Source of the DNA: Acanthochlamys bracteata
Taxonomy: Eukaryota; Streptophyta; Magnoliopsida; Pandanales; Velloziaceae
Direction of reading: 5' to 3'
Assembly: GCA_019914995.1 (NCBI GenBank)
Contig: CM034143.1
Span: 1,366,501 to 1,430,500 of the forward strand
Length of the DNA: 64,000 nucleotides
Part shown: in pieces, positions 50,606 through 62,774 of the stretch
Numbering within the stretch: the first letter of the stretch is position 1
Layout of the letters: every line of letters begins with the position of its first letter
Program-made: the position numbers and the translations under genes
Notes under the pieces: generated by a model
Databases searched by the model: none
Told to the model about the DNA's origin: nothing
The model's input: the letters and a program-made list of their open reading frames with translations, nothing else

Positions 50606-51082
50606 GAGATGAATTTTATTTTTTGAGTTTAGTTTACTTGGATTAGATGAGATGATTCGTTTTAGCATATTCATGTTGTTTAAAGCTAATTCATTGTATG
50701 AAACTAGCTGAAAAACTTTTACTTCCCTGAATACTCATGTTAATTGTCCTTTGAGAGTAAAGAAAACACTTGAAAGTAATTACTCTGCGTTCCACTATAT
50801 CAACGTGGCAATTCATTGTTTATCATAAAACAGATCACATAACATAAAAAAGCAGTGCAATTGAGGCACAAAGTGATATATAAAAAATTACTGCAATTCA
50901 GATTCAGTTGAACTCATTATATAAGCAACAAACTTGCCTAACACAATCGAAAGGGAGTTGAAGCTCATGGTTCAGCTGAACGGAGTACAATACATACGCT
51001 CACTGATTTTTTCAGAAAACTAAGATTTCCTGAAACTGAATACAGGGAAGGTGATGGGGCAATGAACTTGAAAAGTTATGGC
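50606..51082. other. Convergent 3' UTRs
   Basis: The DUF579 gene (+) and the small unknown gene (-) end tail to tail, 477 bp apart. No other feature seen. Confidence 0.5.
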
Positions 51083-53707
51083 TCAACGGACACGACGGAC
51101 CTTCTCTTCTTGCCCTAATCCCAGAGATTTTTGCGCCCCCGCAATACCTTCCTGATCTGCAAGTTTGCAAGATTGAATCGTTGATTCAGTATCAACAAAG
51201 GGGCAGGCAGGCAATAATGAGCAGAATATATATCAAACTGGCACATGATAAGATGAAAGTTTTGCTGGGAAAAATTTTCAAGTAGGGGTACACACCAGCA
51301 TCAAAACTTGACTTTCTTTAGTAGGGAATCCCTCTTCATAGCATATTCTACTCAAACGAATTTAAGATGCATATATTTTTTTAAGTTCTGCTGATTTCTA
51401 TAAGTGTGTAGTCCTATATGCTTCCATTTTAAGGATATGACAGAAGATGAAGTGAGATGGGAGTTACAGAGTGGCATACATTGTGAACCCTTTTTATGTG
51501 TATAATGAGGACAGGGGTGCATGATTCATGGAGACTGCAGTCTTGCAGAAGAGACATGCACATGTAACGAGCTATTGCGACATATGCATGGTTAATGAGG
51601 GCTGCTTCCTAATACTTAGATACTTGGAACTCAAAAAGTTGCTCATACATTTACTTCACTTGCCTCATCACCTTGGTATTATGAGAACCCAACAGATACC
51701 AAATGTCATGAAATCTCATTAGAAGTGGTGGATCATAGTTCCATATCAAATCTAGGAATACAAGTTTTTATATTCATATAGGTTAGACTTAAATCTTTAA
51801 CAATCCTGGGTAAGAAATATGAATTTCTAGGATTGACTAAATATATACAGTTATGGAGGAGAGTAAACCAAAATTTTCACTTCAAATTTGAAGCAATTGC
51901 ATGTGACCATTCGACATCAGTAAGAAATGAGCTGAAATAAATATATATCTCCCCAATCAGTTCGATAAGGTCTGAAAACTCACCAAAGAATTGCGTGAAA
52001 ATGCGTGTGAAAAAGTTCAAATTGCGTAATGCAGGATATTGCCACGAAGGTGGGAGAGGCTTCACAACAGTATCCAAGCTGAAAACCCGTCGCAGAAACT
52101 ACACCAACAAAGAACAACCAATTGCATACTTCACTAAAAAATTTTAAACGTTTAGATCAATAAAGAACACTGTAGTTGCAGGCCCTAAAGTGCAGTAAGT
52201 CAACAAGCAAAAATTTCTGTAAGTATGAAATGATTAACCATGAAGTGTGCAAAAGTTGGTAAAAAAGACGCTGTCACCATTTGCTAGTGCCAGTATTCTA
52301 CTGCAAAAATACAGAAACATTATCTCCCTGGTATAAAAACTAATATCTCATTTCTCTGAAGGGCCCTTTAGAGAGAATAATTTAGAAGTACACAAGAGAA
52401 ACCTTTTGAAGTCCCAATTCTTGAACAATTCAATAACAACTAAGCAGATTATAAAGCTTTTTATTATCACATTTTTAATTCTGCAGCAGTAACATGTAAA
52501 AAGATGTTAAGTACAGCTTTAGGCGTAAGCTTCCACTTAAAAGCAATATTGTGATCTATATCACTCAGACTAGCCTTTTACATCTGAGTAGAATAAAAAT
52601 CAAGAAGAGTGATAATATGGGTAAAGGTAGGTTGGTAAACAACTATTGATAGCCAGCTCAATGTTCTCAATTGATATAGAGATACTATGAAACAAGCCCC
52701 ATCTTCTAGATCCAATGGGAAAGAATGAAGTTAATGCAAACAAGTACTAGCATGCCCTCCCTTAGAAGCTTGACATGACACTAACTTTAAATGAAGGGAA
52801 TGCTCAAAAAGAAGATTCGAAAATACTTGAGATTATCCTCGACGATAATAAGTATGGCATATGGAACTTGCCAAGTATTTGAGATTCTATTCACCTACTA
52901 TTATAAAATCTGTTCTGCAGCTGACTTGATATATGGAAATCTAGTTACAATCTAATCCATCAACCAGTAAAACACACAATAGAAGAACAATACGCTCAGA
53001 TGTAGATATTATATTGTATCATCCAGTCCAATGCATCAACCAACTAATTCAAACAAAGATGCACATTGATCAATTTTGATTTTCTACCAACAAAGTACTT
53101 CCATATCCAGCAATCTAGAAAGAAAACATGAAATCAAAACTAAAAGACATATTTGCAACTCATACTCACATCAGCGACTACTCAGTAAACAAGTTTTCCC
53201 ATCATTCCCATTCTACAATCGAGCAGCTAGTACTCTCTCAATCTCTCTCTCTCCGACAAGGTTCTACAGTCTGGTTTTTGGAAGACTATACTCCCTCAAT
53301 CTCTCTCTCCCAAATCCACCAATACAGTAAAATTCCAAATTCCTAACTTCCTAAATCACAAAAAACGAGTAACAAATCGAAGAAGTCAAACTAATCAAAT
53401 CATTAGGATATCAACTCAATTTCAATTCACTAACCAGTAACCATCTGAAATTCACTAAAATCTACAGTTAACTGACCTGAAAGTTCCTCTGAAAGCTATA
53501 CCGAAGTTCAGGATCAATCTCGGCACCACCACCATCATCGTCACCACCGGCGCTTGCAGAGCCGCCGCGGCGAGGGACGTGCATGGTCGGTGTGGCGCCG
53601 GGTTCCCTTGTGACCTTAAGCTTGCCGTCGGCGAACTTGTTGGCGGCTTCGTCTTCGCTTCCTGTTCGCCATGGAGCAGAAGATAACAATTCTTTCTTCT
53701 TCCCCAT
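51083..53707 (-). CDS. Small plant protein of unknown function
   Basis: Three coding exons on the minus strand: 53707-53477, 52098-51984 and 51156-51083. All junctions are GT-AG and phases match; 139 residues. The N-terminal 65 residues are polar with a Gly/Asp-rich run (about 51-62), probably disordered. The C-terminal half looks conserved and folded: ELRYSFQRNFQFLRRVFSLD, TVVKPLPPSW, NLNFFTRIFTQFFDQEG, and an end rich in Lys/Arg (QEEKVRRVR). No signal peptide or membrane segment. I do not recognise a named domain. I have the impression that similar proteins occur in other plants, which would fit this gene structure. Its promoter faces the tRNA-Ala gene 126 bp away. Confidence 0.8.
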
Positions 53708-53832
53708 TTCAGAAAAAGTGTTTGGTTCTTCTTGTTGTCCTTGTTACTGTGCTGCTATTCAACGTCAGAGTCTCATACTTCAGAGATAGGAAAAGAGTAC
53801 TATTAGTCCAATCACGATTGCACTCAACCACA

Positions 53833-53905
53833 GGGGATGTAGCTCAGATGGTAGAGCGCTCGCTTAGCATGCGAGAGGTACGGGGATCGATACCCCGCAT
53901 CTCCA
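53833..53905 (+). tRNA. tRNA-Ala (anticodon AGC)
   Basis: A 73-base cloverleaf without intron. Acceptor stem GGGGATG (53833-53839) pairs with CATCTCC (53898-53904), including the G3-T70 wobble pair that marks alanine tRNAs; A73 follows. The anticodon arm is CTCGC-TTAGCAT-GCGAG with anticodon AGC. The T arm is CGGGG-ATCGATA-CCCCG, with A at position 54 as in other eukaryotic alanine tRNAs. CCA is not encoded, as expected in a nuclear gene. The internal A and B boxes appear intact. Confidence 0.97.
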
Positions 53906-53930
53906 GTTTCCCTTTTTTTTTTCCTTTTTA
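53906..53930 (+). terminator. RNA polymerase III terminator after tRNA-Ala
   Basis: A run of more than eight T residues begins 7 bases after the tRNA 3' end. T4 or longer on the sense strand stops RNA polymerase III. Confidence 0.8.
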
Positions 53931-54430
53931 CTTTGATTATTTGCAAAAATGATGTTCCCTTTTTTCATGCAAAGTTAATAATGATGAAAGATACCTCATG
54001 ACCAAAGACTGTATTTTTCCAATTTATGTAAATATAAAGCTATTGTAGATTTGGACGATAAAGACAATTCGGTATTATCAAAAACATTGTAGATCAAAAA
54101 TATTAGAGATTCTTATTACTATAGAACGTTAGAAAAAAAAAAAAGAACAAATTTAGGGAGTAAAGTTACTCGTTAGAGCTTCAGTAATTGCTTTAATTTT
54201 AAAGTATTACATTTTTTATTTCAATTTCGTAATGAAGAATTTGATAAAGTATACATATAATAAGTTGTACAAAAACAAAATCTTCAGCCAATAGAACCAC
54301 TTGAATCATAATAGGAGTCATAATACCAATGTTCACAGGCTACTGAAAAACCAAATCTACATTAGCACTCGCTTTCAATTTTCAGAAACACAAAAGACAA
54401 CATCTAAAAACTAAACTCTCATTTTTTTTT

Positions 54431-55913
54431 TCAGATCATTGCAAGCTGCTGAATGTTGATAGGAAAAACATCACTAGCACCGCCATAGAAAGCTCTCTTC
54501 CCTAAAACAACGTTCACTGCTGCTGTTGGATGGAATGCATCCCAGAAAACATACTGATCTCTGTTCTCACAAGGTGTCTGAAATGGCAAACATGTTATCT
54601 GCCCACTGTTCCTTCCAATTCCGCAGCAACCTCGATCGACCACACTGAACCCTGTTCTCACCCAAACAAAAATCCCAAAAATTTCAGAAAAAAAAAGAAC
54701 AAGAAGAAAAGATAGTGTAGTACTCTCTGTTCATGATCACATTACCGAAACTTTGAGGTCTGTTAAGTATGTCGACGATCATGTTAAAAATATCGACGTA
54801 AATAAGCTTCGCGCCGGGTAGTCTTGCGTTGAGATTATTCACCATGAGTTTGACATTGTTGTTGAAGGGTAGTACAAGATTATCATCAACTTCAGGTGAA
54901 CACTTGCTCTGCATGCTCTGTGCTAAAATGCTCGGAATGCAAGCTAATGAACCGATTCCGGCGATGACAAATTTCCGCGCACCCATGTTGTATAAATCCT
55001 AACATACACAAAAGATCGAATACGTCGAATTTAAATATGACAAATTCATTGAAATGAAGAAAAAAAAGTGGGTTACGTACTCTGATACGTAGAGAGTAGA
55101 GATTCACAAGTAGATCAGCATACTGTTGTCCGTCATACACGTTCTTGGTGTTGTAGTTGGGCAACAAGTAGTTGTTCAAGTAGTCATTGCTTCCCATTCC
55201 TATAAAGAATATACACTTTCCGATCGACTGAGATACTGCAGTTGGTCCCAGGTCGGTTTTCAGCTGCTGCAGTGTTGAATGGAAGTAGTTCACTTGCTCG
55301 TTGAACGGAATCCGGCCAACCTACACACAAAAATTTTACCTTTTATATATCAAACTACAAAAATTACAAAAATATGCATGGCAATATTTGGTGTTGTACG
55401 AAAGACCCACAAAGTTCCTGCCGGTGATGTCGAGTATTCCAGCAGCTGCGGAAGCGTAGTTAACTCCGTGAATAATTTGGTTGCCGGAGGCTTGTGAGTG
55501 TGCGGGTATAAGAGGTAACCCTAACAATTCAGCTGCATACAAACAATGGAACAATAATATTGAGATAAGACCATTTTATTTTATTCTTTTTGAAGAAAGT
55601 CTTTTGCCTTACCTATTTCATCGACGATAGTATAGCCGTTAGAGAATCGGCCAGTAGGGCCTTGAGAGAAATCAATGCCATAAGGGTAGTAGTTTGCCTT
55701 AGCAAAAGAAGGAATGTTGTTGTTGTTTCCGTTATCGATAAGAGAGTCTCCAAAAACGAACATCGCCGGAACAAGCTCTTTCTTGTTTCCAGTTAACGCA
55801 GTCGGTGCATTTGCTTCTTCTCCACTAGTGTCTTGTGCTATAGTGTAATATTGCCATGTTGTATAGATGAAGAAGAAGTAAAGGAAACAGTTGAAGGTAA
55901 TGGAAGTAGCCAT
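54431..55913 (-). CDS. GDSL esterase/lipase, secreted
   Basis: Five coding exons on the minus strand: 55913-55613, 55532-55411, 55320-55081, 54998-54746 and 54651-54431. Phases agree; 378 residues, normal for the plant family with its typical five exons. A signal peptide is present (about 1-27). Block I is [14 protein letters not shown] with catalytic Ser57. Block II is [10 protein letters not shown]. Block III is GMGSNDY with Asn186. Block V is DAFHP with Asp343 and His346. The catalytic set is complete. Such enzymes hydrolyse ester or acyl bonds of lipids, cutin monomers or wall polysaccharide acetyl groups; the substrate here is unknown. Position and sequence suggest the Arabidopsis At1g33811 group, from memory. 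Downstream of it, 53906-54430 holds only the tRNA terminator, AT-rich DNA and the 3' UTR. Confidence 0.94.
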
Positions 55914-55976
55914 GAGTGGAACCGATGAAAGAGAAGAGCTACAGAGTTGAAGGGTTGAAGGTGAAGGATTGTTGTT

Positions 55977-55985
55977 AATATAGAG
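55977..55985 (-). promoter_or_regulatory. TATA-like box of the GDSL gene
   Basis: On the minus strand CTATATTA lies about 65-70 bp upstream of the ATG at 55913. That spacing implies a leader of about 30-40 bases. Confidence 0.4.
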
Positions 55986-58900
55986 TAGAAGAGAATAGTA
56001 GCAGGTGTTGGAGTTAGTTTCTAGTAGTTAATGCTTTTAACTAGCTAGGCTTCTCATAGTCTTAGAGGAGTTAATTCGTTGAAAAAAGTTTGATAAGCTA
56101 CACTTGAGTTATGTTTACTATTTTTAAAGCAAATTTTCAAAAAACTAGTGAAATATTAGTTATTAAAAAAATTATTAATTTAATTAAAAAATTATTTGTC
56201 AAAATAATTTATAAAAATAATGTTCTGTCAAAAAATTTATTTTAAAATTTACTTATGTTTCAAATACATCAAACTCTATTTTTTCTTTTCAGATTTGAAT
56301 TCGATCATTTTGCGTATTTTAATTATCACTCTAAATTTTACTTCTAATTTTACATCAAATTTTATTTATATCAAAATTTAACTTTAAAATTTACTTCACT
56401 TATTTTAAATATTATTGTAAACTCTATTTTTACTAAATTCTACTTTTATAAAATTTAATTTCGTAAAACTCAGTTATATGTATTTAAAACACGCACTAAA
56501 ATAGACAATTTTTGCCTATTATAATTAACTTGTTTGAAAAATATACATATAATATTGTACGAAATAAAACTCACAAATATTTCTAAATCCCTATATTGTT
56601 TATAGTGCTTCTTTAAAAAAAGTTTAATGTAGTGAAATTTGTGAGAATGGTAAAAGATATTAATATATTTCAGCTACCAAGTATTTATGTTGCTTGTCTC
56701 GTTAACAGTTTTCTGTACAGGAGAAGTTATAGGAAACATTTCAAAAAAAAAAAGTAAACTGTATTGAATGTCAACTGCTGTCTACTTCATAGATACAAGA
56801 GCTCATAAACCTTTTTATTTCTTGGTTATTATGTATTAGTCTTTAAATATCTCGTGCTTAATCATATCTATTCCCATATTTCAAAATAGATATTTTGTTG
56901 CCAAAAAAAGAAATAAATAATTGATACAACTATCACTAACAATCTCTATTAAACTATCAACTATATGTCGGTGAAAATAGAGGCACCGCACTCTTAAAAG
57001 TATTATGTCTTAATTATAATACTTTAAACTCAATTTCAACCGTTAGATAAAATATGAATTAAAACTTTTGTGATAAAATTTTAACTTATTCTGATCACAA
57101 ATCGATCTCTATCCATGTATTCGATCATGAGGTAATATATATATTTTTAAGATTTTTCTCTGTTATATTGATCAATATAATAGATATAAATAAAATTTAT
57201 AAACTGATTAAGTTAAAATTTTATCACAATAATTCTAATTTATATTTTTTAATATCTAACGATAGAGATTGATTTTAGAGTACTGTAAGTGTGATGGTGC
57301 CATATAATGCCCCTAAAATATGGGAGTATTTTTATCCTCACTGTATATATATATATTGTTATTTGATATGAAAATTATTTTGTGTAACGTTTTGTTTGAC
57401 ATAATTTTTGTTAACTTGAAAGATATATATGTAGAATTAACAAAAGATTATTTTAAAATTTTTTAAAAAAAGTTGTTATATATAATTTTTAAAAATTGAT
57501 AAATTTGTTTTCAGAAACCTTTTAAAAAATATTTTTCAAATGTATTAAGTAGATATGATAGTACTGTAGGCATAAAAACTTGTCACATGCAATGATCAGG
57601 TAAATGTTTTCAAACTTATTAAAAGAAAAAGAAAGGAAAATAATTTTAGCAAAAAAATTGCATTTTTATTTTTTTATATTTATTTTATTTTGAAGTAAGT
57701 TAAGAATAAATTAAACATGTTCTAAAATTATATAAAATCAAACGACACTCTAAAATGAAACACATATTTTCAAATTGAACCGAGGAAAGCTCACAGCAGA
57801 TAAATCCAAAACTATAAAACTGTTTGCAAGAAGAGTTAAGTCTAGAAATGAGCAGTACTAAATTAGAGCGAAAACTTTTTTGACTATTTGAAGAAGTTGA
57901 AATGAATGCCGGTCAAAAAAATAATAATAATGCATGGAAGTTTTTTGAAATTGAAGATGTAGTAGTTGGTAGGAGTAAAGTGAATATTGAATGCGATGTA
58001 ATGAAATTGAACCAAGTGTAATATGAAAATTGAAAGTTTAAATAATTTTCTTTGAAGGTGTTTTTTTACAATTTATTTTTTATTAGAAAAGAACACAAAA
58101 AATTATTTCTAATTTATTTTTTAATATAAAAAAATATATTATTTTTAACAATTTATTTTTAAAATTTTATTTTCAAAAAATTGAATTCCAAATTCAAAAG
58201 AACGCACGTCTTGGTCTCTCAGTAGGATTCCTGCTATTCTTCAGTAGTGAAGTACAACTCAAATAAAAGAACTGGGACTTCTCTGAGAAGTTGTTGCAAG
58301 CATTAAAAACATCGGAGCATATTTCAATTGTCGAGAAATTTTATTTTTTTTATATGAGTTTTGAGTTTGATATTTTGACATATTTTAATTGCTATTTAAA
58401 ATTTTATTTTTATGTTAAATTTTACTTCCATCAGAATTTTATTTTAAATACAATTTCACGTAGTTTAATAATTATTTTAAATTTTACTTATATTAAATTT
58501 TATTTTTTAAAAATTTATTTTTATGAAACTTATTTTTGTAAAATTTATTTTTATGTGCTCGAACACATCCTTATACGAAATTCATTTTTTTGCTAAAATT
58601 TAAGTTGAAATTTACTAACTCATTTTTATTTGACTTTTATCGAACTCAATTTTATCGAATTTAATTTACGAAACTCACTCCAAATTAATTAGCACACCCT
58701 TATTTACATGTCAAAAAAATAAACAAAATAGTTTTTTCAAAAAAATTTGTGAACATTTATATTTATATTTATAAATTATTTTAAAATTTATTTTTTCGTA
58801 ATTATTTTGGAAATATTTTTGATAAATAAATGAGCTCTTAATATTGAGAATTCTTTTGAAACTATCGTTGTGACAGTATGAAGAAAGCGATAGATATTCT

Positions 58901-59500
58901 TCTGTGTTTATTTTTATTGTATGACTAAATGATTGTTTAAATTATAATATGAATCTAAAAAGTAAATTTTGAATAAAAATGTTAATGTTATTACCGTATC
59001 AAAATTGACTAGATGGGAACTTTATTATTAAAAAAAAAAGTAATACTTCGTGAAAATATATATATATATATATATATATATCTCAATGATATAAAAAATC
59101 AATTAATAATGTGTACAGATTTTTTCAGTTATATAATACTAATAATTATTATAACAATAATAATGTATTCGTTAACCACTTTTTAAGTAAAATAATACCT
59201 AATGTTATTCAAAACTTGTGAAAAGTATTTTTACTTAAATATTAAAGTAATTTTTATTTGTGCAACTAACATGTAATATAAGAAATGGTTAAAGTATTTT
59301 CGAAAAAAGATTTCTAAATCGAAATTTATTTTTTAAAAATATTTTAATTTTTTCTATAAAAATTTATAAAATAAGTAATTAAAAAATTTATAATGTAAAA
59401 ATTTTTGTACTTATAAATGTTTAGAATTTTTAAAATATTATAAAAATTATTTAAAAATATAAAATAAGTTGTGCAAACAACTTTCCGATATCCCAACGGG
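55986..59500. repeat. Large AT-rich intergenic region
   Basis: No gene seen. Two related stretches, about 56230-56490 and 58340-58690, repeat units like AAATTTTACTT and AAATTTTATTT and look like two copies of one AT-rich repeat. 57440-57550 and 59285-59470 are further AT-rich blocks. A (TA)n microsatellite lies at about 59056-59083. A 101-codon frame at 58291 is a by-product of this low complexity. Confidence 0.45.
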
Positions 59501-59525
59501 ACCCTTGATAATAACCTATCGAAAA

Positions 59526-59570
59526 GCCCAACCCAAAGCCATATTTGTTGTGATCAGCTAGACAGGCCCA
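59526..59570. promoter_or_regulatory. Site II-type motifs upstream of SDH6
   Basis: GCCCA (59526-59530) and GGCCCA (59565-59570, TGGGCC on the other strand) lie 305-350 bp before the start codon. TGGGCC/T elements are frequent in plant nuclear genes for mitochondrial respiratory proteins, which fits this gene. Confidence 0.45.
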
Positions 59571-59874
59571 ATAACGTTTTAAATTTGCAATATACATCCC
59601 AATAATCATTATTACAAAATAAAACCCTGCTAATTAATCATTAGAAAAAGTTTGTCTTCTTAGTTTGTTGTATTTCACTACTAGTATATATGCAATAAGT
59701 TTCTCCGAAAACATGTTCTTAGAATAGTTTCCCGATCTTGCAAAACACGAAGCACACTAGAACAACCAGATTGCATCGATCTTCGATTTCAATCGAGAGA
59801 TAGATAGCTGTGAGAAATCTCGATCTCAATTTTTAGTGTCTTTTTTTTTTTATTTAAAGGGAGAGATCACAGCA

Positions 59875-62774
59875 ATGGCGGAGGAGAAGAATTTCTTGTC
59901 GCAGCACTGGGAAGATGTGAAACAACACTGGAGACACAACTTCGCCTACCTCGATTACTACAAGAAGACTCTCGGTAGAGACCAACCTTTACCTAAATGG
60001 ACTGATCAAGATGTTCAGGAATTCATCGATTCTGATCCCGTCTACGGCCCTCAGGTTCGACTTCTTTCAATCTTTTGGTGATTTCTTTTGTTTTTTCTTT
60101 CTGAAAATTTACGGTGAATAAGTAGGGCTTATTTATCCGATTGTTCGGGTTTGCTTTTATAAAATTTCTTTTGGATTTCTTAAAAAAATTTTGGTACTTA
60201 GAAGGGTCGTTTCAGCCGTCCTTCTTTTCATCGTATGAAATTCTGTTATTGAGGAAAAACTCTTGATATTGGTTCTTTTGATTTGAGGATACAAGCCTTA
60301 TGGTTGTGTTACTGTGTTTTAATTTTGTTTCTAATTGATGAATGAAGATAGTTTGTTTTCTGCCATTTAGAATTTCATGGTAATGCTGTGTTTAGATGTA
60401 AATTGTGCTTGTTCTTTGATGTGGACTTGCAAGAAGCTGGTTTATTTGATCTGTTATTTCATTTCATTTTGATCAGCTAAGAAATCTATAGGAGGTATAG
60501 TTGATGATTATACAGATGATATAGCAGGTAGTGATACAGGAGAATTCCGGACGAGAGCTACATTTATGAGTTGTGTTTTCTAGTTTGAACTTGATTGCTT
60601 GTTAGTGTTTGTAATGTGAAATCGCTCATCGGTAATTATTATTTTATATTTTTTCAGCTGAAGGCTATAAGAGAATCAAGAAAGTTTGCTGTTGCTGGAG
60701 CACTTCTAGGAGGAGCGCATTTAGGAGGGGTTGCCTTTAAATATTCAAAGAGTCCTCATGGTAGTTAACTAATCATTCCTATTGACATTTGATATATGAA
60801 TCACCAATAAGTAATCTTAATGGATGTGTTAGATGAGTCACTTGATGATTAATTAGAAAGGTTCTTGTTCAGATCATTAAATGTTGTCTTTTGGTATTAG
60901 CTTCAGACAGATGTCATTAGTTTTCTTGTTCAGAATTGTTTCTGAGTTGCAACTTCGTTGCGAGTCCTCTATGTAAACTAAATAAGTTAATTTCAGGTGT
61001 CAAATAATATTGTCACTAGGAGCTAAATGAAGCGGTTGATGGTGTATACTGCTGATGAACTGTGAATTATGAACGGTCCTTTGTCTAACGAAAGTTCGTG
61101 CAGGTTTCTTTACGGTCTTTCAATAACATGCGACATTCTGACGTGACTAGTAACATAATAGCATTGTTGTTTCCGGTAGATTATATCTGCCTTTTTGCAT
61201 GTACTCTTGTGTAATTAGTTAGCCATCTTTCTTTTTGCTCTTGTCTTTTTACTTATATATGTGTCTTGGTTAATTTTCAAGACCAAATACTATATGGTTT
61301 GCATCTAGATGACCTAGCCTTTACCAACCCTATGTTGGCAGTTCTTTTATCAATTACTCAAACGTGCTTAAATCTGATTGTTTCCAGTGGTACATTTTGA
61401 TGTGACTTTGAACTTTAAATATTTCTTCCTCTATCAGATTGCAACGTGTTAGCTATCTAAATCAGCCTCTCAATAGTTGAAATGCTCCTAGCTTTAAGAT
61501 AGCTGTATCTGCAATTGCTTTTTATATGATACTTTCTGAATCAATGCACTCTGTCCTTCCCTATGCCTCTTAGTTCGTAAGATGTCCTGTATGCAATATG
61601 TACTTTCTAGAAATATTGACCTAATGGTAATACTCTAGATAATTGTTCTTTTCTAGCATCTTGGTGCGCATTCAAATTTGTTACGTGCCTTCTTTCATTT
61701 TTCTTCTGAGTAGTTAGGTTTAGCACTTTTCTTTTCAAAGTTATAGCATGACAGGTAATGGTGTCTATAGCCATCACTGATAAGATCTCACTAATGCAGG
61801 AGTTCTTTTGGCCCTTGGATTTGGAGCTCTTTGTGGTGGTGTTTTTGGAATCGAAGTCGCAGAACATGTTAATCAGCTTTACAAGTTTGATAAACAAGCT
61901 GCTAATCTCAGGTTTTTGTATTGGTGGGAGGACAAGACCATGGGTGAGTTGTTCTTAGTTCTAGATCCTAGAATTGACATGCGTATGCTTTTCTCTGTGT
62001 TTGTTAATACTTTCTCAGGAATAAGCTAAAATTACAATTGGTCTAGGAAGCATAGATAAGATACATTGGATGAAAGGTCATGATGTGGATTTATGGACAC
62101 GACGATCTCTATGGATTTGGTGCACCATACGACTAGGTTTTAGGCAAAAGGCCAGTGTAGAATGCTCGGGCAGAATTTATGGAACAAGTGGATGCATACT
62201 TTCATAGATTTTATCTGGAGGTTTACATCATATGCGCTGTATAAGCTGACGTGGTGTTTTGTTAAATATAAAATATTTGATCCTAATAGATGGATCTTTA
62301 ACATGCTCCAAGTAGCCTTATTTAAATTGTCCACTAGTGTGATATCTAATTGTTTGTACTGCATTCAGATGATGATCTTAGGAATATGTTACTTAGAGAG
62401 TGTTTCGGAGTGTTGGCTCATGGAAATGAAGAATCTTTGATATATAGCAGTTAGCATATGTTTCTAAGAAGCAATAATAAAAAGCAAAGCAAACTAGGTT
62501 ACAATTCTAGATGGAGTTGGAGTAGTTTTGTGGAAGTGCACATGTACTTTTTCGTGTCAATGTTTGTAGATGTATATATAAAGTAGGTGCATATGTCTTT
62601 GAAGTGTTGGCTTGTTTCTGTGTTTAAATTTGTATACGCATAATGACAGTTAACGAAAAGTGAATCTTCCTTTCTGCTTCATATTTCACTTTTATCTTAA
62701 CAAATGCCTTTTAGCTGTCTTTCAATTTTTCTTTTTGTTTCTTCTCTTTTGCAGGAAGCCGTCAACCACGTTGA
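59875..62774 (+). CDS. SDH6: Succinate dehydrogenase subunit 6 (plant complex II)
   Basis: Four coding exons: 59875-60054, 60658-60760, 61800-61943 and 62755-62774. Phases agree; 148 residues. The last exon adds only six codons and the stop. The soluble N-terminal part has RDQPLPKWTDQDVQEFIDSD followed by PVYGPQLK, the recognisable part of this family. Two hydrophobic segments follow (about 69-86 and 95-114): FAVAGALLGGAHLGGVAF and VLLALGFGALCGGVFGIEV. The C terminus FLYWWEDKT also fits. The protein is a plant-specific accessory subunit of mitochondrial complex II in the inner membrane, found in purified complexes; its exact role is unclear. It resembles Arabidopsis At1g08480, recalled from memory. 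Intron 3 is about 810 bp. Confidence 0.85.

Noticed and set aside
58291-58596. 101-codon plus-strand frame rich in Phe, Tyr and Ile
   Set aside because: It is a translation of the TTTTAT/AAATTT repeat. Composition is low-complexity and there is no protein-like pattern.
59056-59083. (TA)n run as a functional element
   Set aside because: An ordinary dinucleotide microsatellite in AT-rich intergenic DNA.
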